This document shows positions 1 to 6,792 of a stretch of 14,892 nucleotides of DNA, piece after piece. Each line of letters starts with the position of its first letter. The first letter of the stretch is position 1. The stretch spans positions 1-14,892 of the forward strand of contig JAOPWK010000003.1 of assembly GCA_025965735.1 (NCBI GenBank), read 5' to 3'. The position numbers and the translations under genes were made by a program. Below the pieces are notes generated by a model. The model searched no databases, was not told the DNA's origin, and saw nothing but the letters and a program-made list of their open reading frames with translations. The stretch is from Frankiales bacterium (lineage in GTDB: Bacteria; Actinomycetota; Actinomycetes; Mycobacteriales; SCTD01).

Positions 1-782
1 CCGCCGTCGCCGCGCACCGACTCCGTCACGAGGATCCCGCGCACCGACGGCGGCCAGACCATCCCCGTCGGGTGGAACTGCACGAACTCCATGTTCACGA
101 GCGTTGCGCCGGCCTGGAGGGCCAGCGAGTGCCCGTCGCCGGTGTACTCCCAGCTGTTCGACGTCACCTTGTACGACTTGCCGATGCCACCGGTGGCCAG
201 CACGACCGACGGCGCCTGCCACACGCAGAACCGCCCGGACTCGCGCCGGTAGCCGAACGCTCCGTTGATGCTGCCGTCGTCGGCGGTGAGCAGCTGGGTG
301 ACCGTCGCCTCCATGTACACGTCGATCTGCAGGGCGACCGTGCGCTGCTGGAGGGTGCGGATCAGCTCGAGGCCGGTGCGGTCGCCGACGTGCGCGAGCC
401 GGGCGTACCGATGGCCGCCGAAGTCGCGCTGGCTGATCAGCCCCTCCGGCGTGCGGTCGAACAGCGCGCCCCAGTCCTCGAGCTCGCGCACCCGGTCCGG
501 CGCCTCCTGCGCGTGCAGCTGCGCCATCCGCCAGTGGTTGAGCATCTTGCCGCCGCGCATGGTGTCCCGGAAGTGCACCTTCCAGCCGTCCTCCGGGTAC
601 ACGTTGCCCATGGCCGCGGCGATGCCGCCCTCGGCCATGACGGTGTGCGCCTTGCCCAGCAGGGACTTGCAGACCACGGCGGTACGGGCGCCGGCCTCCT
701 TGGCCTCGATCGCGGCGCGCAGTCCTGCACCTCCCGCGCCGATGACGACGACGTCGTACGCGTGCCGTTCCAGGTCGGTCAA
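1..782 (-). CDS. sdhA: Succinate dehydrogenase flavoprotein subunit (Sdh1 type), 3' part missing
   Basis: Catalytic subunit of respiratory complex II; it oxidises succinate to fumarate through a covalently bound FAD at the cytoplasmic face of the membrane. About 260 N-terminal residues are visible and the rest runs off the left edge. The protein reads MTDLERHAYDVVVIGAGGAG at its start, with the FAD-binding GxGxxG at residues 15-20. The segment KAHTVMAEGG places the FAD-attaching histidine at H46. Further on are FGGHRYARLAHVGDRTG, ATGGIGKSYKVTSNSWEYTGDG and FVQFHPTGM, all typical of the family and close to my recollection of mycobacterial Sdh1 (Rv0248c). The start is TTG at 782; no other in-frame start fits, and the family N-terminus begins here. 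A weak CAGGG lies a few bases upstream. The membrane-anchor stop is 16 bases upstream, so the two are surely cotranscribed. The Fe-S subunit should follow just outside the window. Confidence 0.97.
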   Translation of the reverse strand, partial: MTDLERHAYDVVVIGAGGAGLRAAIEAKEAGARTAVVCKSLLGKAHTVMAEGGIAAAMGNVYPEDGWKVHFRDTMRGGKMLNHWRMAQLHAQEAPDRVRELEDWGALFDRTPEGLISQRDFGGHRYARLAHVGDRTGLELIRTLQQRTVALQIDVYMEATVTQLLTADDGSINGAFGYRRESGRFCVWQAPSVVLATGGIGKSYKVTSNSWEYTGDGHSLALQAGATLVNMEFVQFHPTGMVWPPSVRGILVTESVRGDG

Positions 783-798
783 GGAGGTGCCCTGTCTT

Positions 799-1590
799 CT
801 AGAAGAGGCGGGGGTCGCTGAGGGCGCCCGTGGCGACGAGCCGCACGTAGAAGTCGGTGAAGGCGACGAACACCAGGCTGATCCAGGCCAGCTTCATGTG
901 GTTGCCGTTGAGCCGGCTGACGAGCGTCCAGGCCTTGTAGCGGACCGGGTGGCGGGAGAAGTGCACGAGCCGGCCGCCGACGATGTGCCGGCACGAGTGG
1001 CAGGACAGCGAGTACAGCCAGAGCAGCGTCGCGTTCGTCAGCAGCACGAGCGTGCCGAGCCCGAGGTGCCACCCGCCGTCGGCGCGGAAGGCGTGCAGCG
1101 CGTCGTAGGTGAGGACCGCGTTGAAGACGAGGCCGAGGTAGAAGAAGTAGCGGTGCAGGTTCTGGAAGACGAGCGGGAAGCGCGTCTCGCCGCTGTAGCT
1201 CTTGTGCGGCTCGCTCACCGCGCAGGCGGGCGGCGACATCCAGAACGACCGGTAGTACGCCTTGCGGTAGTAGTAGCAGGTGAGCCGGAAGCCCAGCGGC
1301 ATGATGAGGATGTAGAGCGCGGGGCTGATGAACGACGGTCCGGTGAACAGCTCCGGGAACGTGCTGCCCTCGCACCGCGTCGTGATGCAGGGCGAGTAGA
1401 ACGGCGAGATGTACGGCTCGGCGTAGTAGTGCGCGTTCTCGAACGCGCGCGCCGTCGAGTAGGCGATGAACAGCACCAGCGAGACGACGGTCAGCAGCGG
1501 CTGCAGCCACCAGCGGTCGGTGCGCAGCGTGCGCGCGGCGATGCGGGCTCGGCCCGGCGCGTTGACACCGGTCTCCAGGGTCTGGCTCAT
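799..1590 (-). CDS. Succinate dehydrogenase membrane anchor subunit (Sdh1 type)
   Basis: A 263-aa integral membrane protein that anchors the succinate dehydrogenase catalytic subunits and passes electrons to menaquinone. About five hydrophobic segments are seen, near residues 31-48, 88-106, 148-166, 178-196 and 233-253. Family signatures include TLRTDRWWLQP (21-31), ISPFYSPC (61-68), CYYYRKAYYRSFW (105-117), SPPACAVSEPH (119-129), and LSCHSCRH (195-202) followed by FSRHPVRY. This agrees with what I recall of mycobacterial Rv0249c (about 273 aa). The Cys/His-rich CHSCRH segment and the C68/C73 pair are notable because a mycobacterial Sdh1 structure was reported to hold a Rieske-type 2Fe-2S cluster in its membrane part. 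The ATG at 1590 lies 7 bases past the stop of the upstream 92-aa gene. A longer reading frame to 1716 only overlaps that gene. The symbol is left blank because naming of this anchor varies. Confidence 0.93.
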   Translation of the reverse strand: MSQTLETGVNAPGRARIAARTLRTDRWWLQPLLTVVSLVLFIAYSTARAFENAHYYAEPYISPFYSPCITTRCEGSTFPELFTGPSFISPALYILIMPLGFRLTCYYYRKAYYRSFWMSPPACAVSEPHKSYSGETRFPLVFQNLHRYFFYLGLVFNAVLTYDALHAFRADGGWHLGLGTLVLLTNATLLWLYSLSCHSCRHIVGGRLVHFSRHPVRYKAWTLVSRLNGNHMKLAWISLVFVAFTDFYVRLVATGALSDPRLF

Positions 1591-1597
1591 CGGGTCA

Positions 1598-1876
1598 TCA
1601 GCACTTGCCGAGGCCCTCGTCCTCTGCGTCCATCCAGAAGTCGTGCCCGTACTCCAGGTCGGGGATGACCTCGAGCACCGGCCGCGGTGCCTCCGCCGGG
1701 TCCCGCGGGAGCGCACTGCCGCACAGCAGGTCCAGGTCGTCGTTGAGCCGGCCGACGTCGCTGCGCAGCCGCCGCACGTCCACGGTGTCGGGGTAGTGCC
1801 GGGTCAGCGTGTCGACGGCCTGCTTCAGCGCCTGCGCGGCTCTGCGCGCCGCAGCGGCGTCGTCCTTGACGGGCAT
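1598..1876 (-). CDS. Small conserved protein heading the sdh operon, function unknown
   Basis: A 92-aa soluble, acidic protein with no signal peptide or membrane segment. The N-terminal 50 residues look helical and charged (ARRAAQALKQAVDTLTRHY, then VRRLRSDVGRLNDDLDLLC). The C-terminus has a distinct conserved-looking tail, LEVIPDLEYGHDFWMDAEDEG, ending in GKC. A strong GGGAGG Shine-Dalgarno (1885-1890) sits 8 bases before the ATG at 1876. The gene is first in the sdh operon, 7 bases ahead of the membrane-anchor gene. Mycobacteria have a small conserved gene (Rv0250c, about 97 aa) at the same place, which I take to be the counterpart from position and size only. The setting suggests an assembly, stability or accessory role for complex II, but nothing in the sequence proves this. 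Two cysteines (C52 and C92) are present without a CxxC pattern. Confidence 0.8.
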   Translation of the reverse strand: MPVKDDAAAARRAAQALKQAVDTLTRHYPDTVDVRRLRSDVGRLNDDLDLLCGSALPRDPAEAPRPVLEVIPDLEYGHDFWMDAEDEGLGKC

Positions 1877-1884
1877 CCGACCGA

Positions 1885-1890
1885 CCTCCC
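1885..1890 (-). promoter_or_regulatory. Ribosome binding site of the 92-aa gene
   Basis: GGGAGG on the minus strand, 8 bases before the ATG at 1876. It is one of the best Shine-Dalgarno matches in the window and fixes the start of the first gene of the sdh operon. Confidence 0.75.
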
Positions 1891-1900
1891 GAGCGCCTGC

Positions 1901-1916
1901 GCCCCGGTGCCGGGGC
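1901..1916. repeat. Short GC palindrome in the sdh operon leader
   Basis: GCCCCGG, a 2-base centre, then CCGGGGC: a perfect 7-bp palindrome in the untranslated leader, about 10 bases upstream of the Shine-Dalgarno of the 92-aa gene. As RNA it could form a five-pair hairpin with a six-base loop. No function is known; in DNA this GC-rich it could be chance. Confidence 0.35.
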
Positions 1917-1950
1917 GGACGGGGGCAGTGAACACCTTTCAGGCGCCTCG

Positions 1951-1966
1951 TGTGAAGCAGGTCACC
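1951..1966. promoter_or_regulatory. CRP/GlxR-type operator upstream of the sdh operon
   Basis: TGTGAAGCAGGTCACC matches the CRP-family consensus TGTGA-N6-TCACA at 9 of 10 defined positions; only the last base differs. Its centre is about 83 bases upstream of the first start codon of the sdh operon and just beyond the miaB stop, so it lies in the only plausible promoter interval. In Corynebacterium glutamicum the CRP-family regulator GlxR is known to bind upstream of sdhCAB, so cAMP-linked control of complex II is a natural reading. No convincing -35/-10 pair could be fixed. Confidence 0.6.
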
Positions 1967-1975
1967 CGGCGCGCC

Positions 1976-3427
1976 CTACCCGCAGGCAGGCACCAGCGGG
2001 AGCGGAGCCGGGATCCCGACGCTCGGCATGCCGAGGCTGACGCCCGGCGTGCTGGGCGTGCGGCCGCCCTCCCACGCGTCGCCCGCGGCCGTGCGGCGGT
2101 GGCTGAGCACGGCGCCGTCGGCGACCAGGTAGTGCGGTCCCGCCCTGGTCACGGCGGTCTCGACGAGGTCGCCGGGACGCACGCCGTCTGTCGCAGCCAG
2201 GTGCACCAGCCGGTTGTCGCGGGCCCGACCTGTCAGCCGCCCGGGTGCGTCCTTGCGCCCCTCACCCTGGCTGACCAGCACCTCCAGGGTGCGGCCGACC
2301 TGCGCCTGCATCCCCTCGTACGAGATGCGGTCCTGGAGCTCGACGAGCCGCTCGTACCGCTCCTGCACGACAGCCTTGGGGAGCGGCGGCAGGTCGGCGG
2401 CGGGTGTGCCGGGACGGGGGGAGTACTGGAAGGTGAACGCGCCGGCGAAGCGGCTCTGCTCGACCACGCGCAGGGTGTCGTCGAAGTCGGCGTCGGTCTC
2501 GCCCGGGAAGCCCACGATGACGTCGGTGGTGATGGCGGCGTCGGGCAGCTGCTCCCGGACGCGGGACAGGATGCCGAGGAAGCGCTCGCTGCGGTAGCTG
2601 CGGAGCATCGCCTTGAGCACCGCGTCGCTGCCGGACTGCAGCGGCATGTGCAGGCTGGGGCACACGGCAGGCGTCTCGGCCATGGCAGTGATGACGTCGT
2701 CGGTGAAGTCGCGCGGGTGCGGGCTGGTGAAGCGGACCCGCTCGATGCCGGGGACGGCGCCCACGGCGCGCAGCAGCTTGCCAAAGGCGCCGCGGTCGCC
2801 GAACGAGCGGCCGTAGGAGTTGACGTTCTGGCCGAGCAGCGTCACCTCCAGCACGCCCTGCGCGGCCAGCACCTCGACCTCGCGGAGCACGTCGCCGGGG
2901 CGGCGGTCCTCCTCCTTGCCGCGCAGGCTCGGCACGATGCAGAACGTGCAGGTGTTGTCGCAGCCGACGCTGATGGAGACCCAGGCGCTGTAGGTGGACT
3001 CGCGGCGGGCGGGCAGCGTGCTCGGGAAGACCTCGAGCGACTCGAGCAGCTCGACCTGCGCCGACTGCTCGACGCGCGCGCGCTCGAGCAGCACCGGCAG
3101 CGACCCCACGTTGTGCGTGCCGAAGACGACGTCCACCCAGGGGGCCTTGGTGGTGATGAGGCCCTGGTCCTTCTGCGCCAGGCAGCCGCCGACGGCGATC
3201 TGCATCCCGGGCGTGGCGTCCTTGACCGGCTTGAGGTGGCCGAGGTTGCCGTAGAGGCGGTTGTCGGCGTTCTCACGGACCGCGCAGGTGTTGAACACGA
3301 CGACGTCCGGGGTGCTCTCCGGCTGCGCCGGGACGTAGCCGGCCGCGTCGAGCAGGCCGGAGATGCGCTCGCTGTCGTGCACGTTCATCTGGCACCCGTA
3401 GGTGCGCACCTCGTAGGTCCTGCTCAC
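1976..3427 (-). CDS. miaB: tRNA-2-methylthio-N6-dimethylallyladenosine synthase MiaB
   Basis: Radical-SAM methylthiotransferase that converts i6A37 to ms2i6A37 in tRNAs reading UNN codons, using two 4Fe-4S clusters. The 483-aa product has the three domains in order. The N-terminal UPF0004 domain has cluster cysteines C12 (YGCQMN), C48 (FNTCAVREN) and C82 (GGCLAQ). The radical-SAM core carries CxxxCxxC at C156, C160 and C163 (CDNTCTFC). A C-terminal TRAM domain spans about 373-444. The segment HPRDFTDDVI and the C-terminal tail resemble streptomycete MiaB. I chose GTG at 3427 (MSRTYEVRTYGCQMN) because family members start just before TYEVRTYGCQMN. The alternative ATG at 3469 has no ribosome site and lies inside an inverted repeat. 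The GTG itself has only a weak GAGG very close upstream. The gene appears to have its own transcription context, flanked by the repeat and the sdh promoter region. Confidence 0.97.
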   Translation of the reverse strand: MSRTYEVRTYGCQMNVHDSERISGLLDAAGYVPAQPESTPDVVVFNTCAVRENADNRLYGNLGHLKPVKDATPGMQIAVGGCLAQKDQGLITTKAPWVDVVFGTHNVGSLPVLLERARVEQSAQVELLESLEVFPSTLPARRESTYSAWVSISVGCDNTCTFCIVPSLRGKEEDRRPGDVLREVEVLAAQGVLEVTLLGQNVNSYGRSFGDRGAFGKLLRAVGAVPGIERVRFTSPHPRDFTDDVITAMAETPAVCPSLHMPLQSGSDAVLKAMLRSYRSERFLGILSRVREQLPDAAITTDVIVGFPGETDADFDDTLRVVEQSRFAGAFTFQYSPRPGTPAADLPPLPKAVVQERYERLVELQDRISYEGMQAQVGRTLEVLVSQGEGRKDAPGRLTGRARDNRLVHLAATDGVRPGDLVETAVTRAGPHYLVADGAVLSHRRTAAGDAWEGGRTPSTPGVSLGMPSVGIPAPLPLVPACG

Positions 3428-3459
3428 GGCCTCAAGGGTAGGCGCGGCCCGTAAGTCTG

Positions 3460-3525
3460 CGCCGATCATGCAGTTGTGGCACGCGCGGCACGCTCAACGG
3501 GCGTGCAAGAAGTGCATGATCGGCG
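3460..3525. repeat. Long imperfect inverted repeat between the nuclease gene and miaB
   Basis: Left arm 3460-3484 begins CGCCGATCATGCA and ends GGCACGC. Right arm 3501-3525 begins GCGTGC and ends TGCATGATCGGCG. The 25-base arms pair at 22 positions, including a perfect 13-bp outer stem, around a 16-base loop that contains a further copy of GCACGC. The right arm ends exactly one base before the stop codon of the nuclease gene, so the structure fills the gap between that gene and miaB. It has no U tract. It could be a transcription terminator or processing hairpin for the nuclease transcript, or one copy of a dispersed REP/MITE-like palindromic element. Confidence 0.8.
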
Positions 3526-4074
3526 TCAACGGCAGGCGGTCCAGAGGCCGCGGCCGGCCTCGCGCGCGTCCTCCTCGGCGGCGTCGAACGCCTCGAGGTA
3601 GAGCTCGTTCGGGTCGAGCTGCAGGACCTCGGCGAAGCCCTCGCGCACGAGCGCCTCCCCTACGTTGACGCCGTCGGCCCACACGTGCAGCAGCGCGCGG
3701 CCGAAGCGGTCCTCGGGGTCGCGGTCGGCCTGCACCCGCACCTGCGCGCCGTCCGGCAGCAGCTCGGCGGCGCGCTCGGAGGCCTCCCCGCCGAAGCACT
3801 CCTGCTCGTTGTGCACCTCGGGGGTGTCCACCAGCAGCACGCGCACGCGCGTCGGCTCGGCCTCCAGCGGCCCGGCCCCGCGCCCGCGCAGGATGACGGT
3901 GTCGCCGTCGACGAGCCGCACGACCGTGGCCTCCTGCGCCCCGGCCGGCACCGGGAGGCCGGCCTCGGCGGGGGCCGGCGCGGTGCTGGTGCAGCCGCCG
4001 GCGAGCAGGGCGATCAGCAGCAGGCGAGGGGTCCGCGCGCTCAGCGCGCTGCTCCCGGCGTCAGCTCGAACCAC
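3526..4074 (-). CDS. Staphylococcal-nuclease-family (thermonuclease) lipoprotein
   Basis: A 182-aa protein with a short positively charged N-terminus, a hydrophobic run LLLIALLAGGC and a lipobox ending at C28, so it is probably exported and lipid-anchored outside the membrane. The SNase fold follows from about residue 48. All landmarks of Ca2+-dependent staphylococcal nuclease are present: VDGDT (acidic residues D56 and D58), RVLLVDTPE (R78, D83 and E86) and DRFGR (R126), matching the S. aureus residues R35, E43 and R87. Predicted role is degradation of extracellular DNA or RNA. The GTG start at 4074 overlaps the end of the phosphatase gene by 34 bases, with GGGAAG just upstream. The signal sequence is short and follows about 17 polar residues, so the exact start is slightly uncertain. 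Confidence 0.92.
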   Translation of the reverse strand: MVRADAGSSALSARTPRLLLIALLAGGCTSTAPAPAEAGLPVPAGAQEATVVRLVDGDTVILRGRGAGPLEAEPTRVRVLLVDTPEVHNEQECFGGEASERAAELLPDGAQVRVQADRDPEDRFGRALLHVWADGVNVGEALVREGFAEVLQLDPNELYLEAFDAAEEDAREAGRGLWTACR

Positions 4075-6788
4075 AGCCGCTTCCCGCCGGACACGGCCTC
4101 GGCGCCCCAGCGGTCCGCGAGGCTCGACACGAGCAGCAGCCCCCGGCCGCCCTCGCTGTCCCCGCCCGGCGGGTCCGGCAGCACGGGCAGGTGCGGGCTG
4201 CAGTCCTGCACCTCCACCCGCAGCAGCCCCTCGACCAGCGTCGCGGAGAGCAGGACGTCGCCCTCAGGAGCGTGCCGCACGGCGTTGCCGACGAGCTCGC
4301 TCACCAGCAGCTCGGCGTCGTCGGCGGCCAGGCCCACGTCCCCCAGCAGGCCGCGCACCGCGGCGCGGGAGACGGCGGCAGCCTCGGGCTGCGACGGCAG
4401 CCAGGTGCGGACGCGTCCCGGGGCGTCCACCGGGTCGAGCAGCAGGGCGAGCAGCGCGGTGTCGTCGTCCTGGTCCTCGTGCCGGCCCAGCGCCTGCAGC
4501 ACCAGGTCGCACGCGGCCTCGGCCGACCGCACCGGAGCCCCGAGCGCCTCGACCAGCCTGTCGAGGCCCTGCTGCACCGAGGCGTCGCGCTTCTCGACGA
4601 GCCCGTCGGTGTAGAGCAGCACCATCGACCCGGGCTCCAGCAGGACCGTCTGCTCGGTGAAGGTCGCGCCGCCGACGCCGAGCGGCAGGCCCGGCTCGAG
4701 CTCGATCAGCCGGCCACCACCGGCCGGCCCGACGACGACCGGCGGCGGGTGGCCGGCAGAGGCCAGGCACAGGCTGAGGTCGCTCGGGTCGAGCAGGCCG
4801 ATGACGCACGTCGTGAAGTTGAGCCCGGTCAGCGACAGCACGACCTGGTCAAGCCGGGTCAGGATCGCCGCCGGGCCGTGGCCCTCGACGGCGTAGGCGC
4901 GCACCGTCGCGCGCAGCTGGCCCATCATCGCGGCCGCCTGGACACCGCGACCCATCACGTCGCCCACGACCAGCACCACCTTGTCGCCGACCTGCAGCAG
5001 GTCGTACCAGTCGCCGCCGACCTGCGTGCCCTGCGCGCCGGGCAGGTAGCGCGCGGCCGCGGTCATGCCCTCGCGCAGGTCGAGCGCGCGGGGCAGCAGG
5101 CTGCGCTGCAGGGTGACGGCGAGGTCGCGCTCGAAGGCGTACCGCGTGGCGTTGTCGACCGCGAGCGCAGCCCGACGCGCGAGGTCCACCGCGTGGTCGA
5201 CGTCCCCGCCGGCGTACGGCTCGTCGCGCGAGAGCGTCAGCACGCCGAGGATGCGCCCGCGGGCCGTCAGCGGGACGCAGATGTTGCTGCGCCCCAGCAT
5301 CTTCCGGAGCCGGTCGGCCTGGTCCTGGGTGGCCGTGACCGCACGGAGCATCTCGGGCGTGCCCTCCGGCAGGAGCTGCGGCTCGCCGGTCTCCAGCACC
5401 GCGGCGGGACCGTAGGGCGTGCCCCGCAGGATCGGCGCGGCGCCGAAGAACGACTTCGCGCGGCGCGCGGTCACCGGATCGGCGGCGTGGCAGGAGGTCA
5501 AGCTCAGCGCGTCCGCCTCGTCCAGCAGGTGCAGCAGCGCGAGGTCGGCCAGCCGCGGGACCGTCAGCTCAACCAGCGCGGTGGCGATGCCCTGCGGGTC
5601 GAAGCTCTCGGCGAAGACGGTCGACGCGTCGGACAGCACCCCGCGCAGCAGCGCCGCACGCTCGGCCTCCTGGCGCGCCGCCTTCTCCCCCGCGAACGCC
5701 TCGAGGCGCTCCACCGTGCTGCTGGCCATCTGCGCGAGCTGCACGAGGATCGCCTCGTCCTCCGCGCTGAACGGGGTCCCGTCGTGCTTGTCGCTGAGCT
5801 GGATCAACCCGAGGTTGCTGCCGTCCCGGCCGATCAGCGGAGCGGCCAGGTAGTCCGGCAGCGGCGGGTGGTCGGGCGCGTCGCGCAGCCCGCGCCACTC
5901 GGGGTGGGTCACCAGCTCATCGCCGGTCAGCCGCAGCGGCCGGTTCTCGCGGGTGACGACGTTCAGGACGCCCCGCCCCTGCGGCACCACGTCGTACGCG
6001 CGCCACTGCGCGTAGCGCTCGGACAGCGAGACGTAGGTCGTGGCGTCGGCCCAGCCGTGCGGCAGCCGGCTGGTGACGGCCTGGTGGCAGCCGATGACGT
6101 CGACCGCGGCCTCGGTCAGCAGCGCGAGCAGCTCGTCGAGGCTGTCCGCGGCCGACATGGCCAGCGCGTTGTCCGCGAGCCCGCGCAGCTGGACCGCACG
6201 CCGCTGCTCGAGGGCCGCGAGCTGTCGTGCGTCGGCGTGCAGCCGTGCGCGCTCGACGATCTCGGCGGCCTGGCGCGCGTAGACCTCGGCCAGCTCCAGG
6301 TCCCGCTCGTCCGGCGCGACCGCCTCGCGGTAGTAGGTGGACAGCGCCCCCATCGGCTCGCCGCCGAGGGTGAGCATCGGCACGCTGAGCACGGCCCGGA
6401 TCCCCTGCTGCAGCGCGCCGTCGCGCCACGTGCCGTAGTGCGGGGAGGTCGCGATGTCCTCCACCAGCACGTTGCGGCGCTCGAGGACGGCGCGGCCTGC
6501 GGAGCCGGTGCCGTACGGCACCCGCATCGGTCCGATGTAGTCGTCGGAGAACCCGACCCAGGCACCGGGCACCAGCACGTCCTCGTTCGGCTCGGTCACC
6601 CACACCACGGCCAGGTCGGTGGCGAGCAGGTTGCCGAGCGCGGCGGCCAGCTGCGCGAGCAGCGGCTGCACGCGGGTGAGGTCGCGGGTGGTCGGCCCCA
6701 GCTCGGACAGCGGCGTCGCACCGGCGGCAGCGGCGACCAGGTCGACGTGGACCCGCGCCTCCTGCCCGTCGGCCTCCGGCTGCGTCAT
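4041..6788 (-). CDS. GAF-GAF-GAF / SpoIIE-type PP2C phosphatase / HATPase_c signalling protein
   Basis: A 915-aa soluble stress-signalling protein. Three GAF-like sensor segments lie at about 35-185, 205-365 and 385-548. A PP2C/SpoIIE serine phosphatase domain spans about 555-785, with metal-binding acids in GGDWYD (D593, D596), GDVMGRG (D610), YTDGLVE (D728) and DQDDDTALL. A C-terminal HATPase_c (RsbW-like) domain spans about 795-912, with the N box ELVGNAVRHA (N835), D862 and a glycine-rich GGRGLLLV. In this family PP2C dephosphorylates a STAS anti-anti-sigma factor and the kinase-like part phosphorylates or binds sigma-factor partners. No STAS or sigma gene is in the window. The ATG at 6788 lies 4 bases after the ligase stop, and the frame runs into the nuclease gene, so the three are translationally coupled. 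An in-frame extension upstream to 7340 would cover the ligase gene and is rejected. Confidence 0.93.
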   Translation of the reverse strand: MTQPEADGQEARVHVDLVAAAAGATPLSELGPTTRDLTRVQPLLAQLAAALGNLLATDLAVVWVTEPNEDVLVPGAWVGFSDDYIGPMRVPYGTGSAGRAVLERRNVLVEDIATSPHYGTWRDGALQQGIRAVLSVPMLTLGGEPMGALSTYYREAVAPDERDLELAEVYARQAAEIVERARLHADARQLAALEQRRAVQLRGLADNALAMSAADSLDELLALLTEAAVDVIGCHQAVTSRLPHGWADATTYVSLSERYAQWRAYDVVPQGRGVLNVVTRENRPLRLTGDELVTHPEWRGLRDAPDHPPLPDYLAAPLIGRDGSNLGLIQLSDKHDGTPFSAEDEAILVQLAQMASSTVERLEAFAGEKAARQEAERAALLRGVLSDASTVFAESFDPQGIATALVELTVPRLADLALLHLLDEADALSLTSCHAADPVTARRAKSFFGAAPILRGTPYGPAAVLETGEPQLLPEGTPEMLRAVTATQDQADRLRKMLGRSNICVPLTARGRILGVLTLSRDEPYAGGDVDHAVDLARRAALAVDNATRYAFERDLAVTLQRSLLPRALDLREGMTAAARYLPGAQGTQVGGDWYDLLQVGDKVVLVVGDVMGRGVQAAAMMGQLRATVRAYAVEGHGPAAILTRLDQVVLSLTGLNFTTCVIGLLDPSDLSLCLASAGHPPPVVVGPAGGGRLIELEPGLPLGVGGATFTEQTVLLEPGSMVLLYTDGLVEKRDASVQQGLDRLVEALGAPVRSAEAACDLVLQALGRHEDQDDDTALLALLLDPVDAPGRVRTWLPSQPEAAAVSRAAVRGLLGDVGLAADDAELLVSELVGNAVRHAPEGDVLLSATLVEGLLRVEVQDCSPHLPVLPDPPGGDSEGGRGLLLVSSLADRWGAEAVSGGKRLWFELTPGAAR

Positions 6789-6792
6789 GCGG

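Noticed and set aside
1466..3454. Plus-strand open frame of 662 codons
   Set aside because: Antisense to miaB and the sdh anchor region; no motifs, and miaB is unmistakable.
3428..3469. ATG at 3469 as the miaB start
   Set aside because: No ribosome site, lies inside the inverted repeat, and adds 14 residues not typical of the family; GTG 3427 gives the usual N-terminus.
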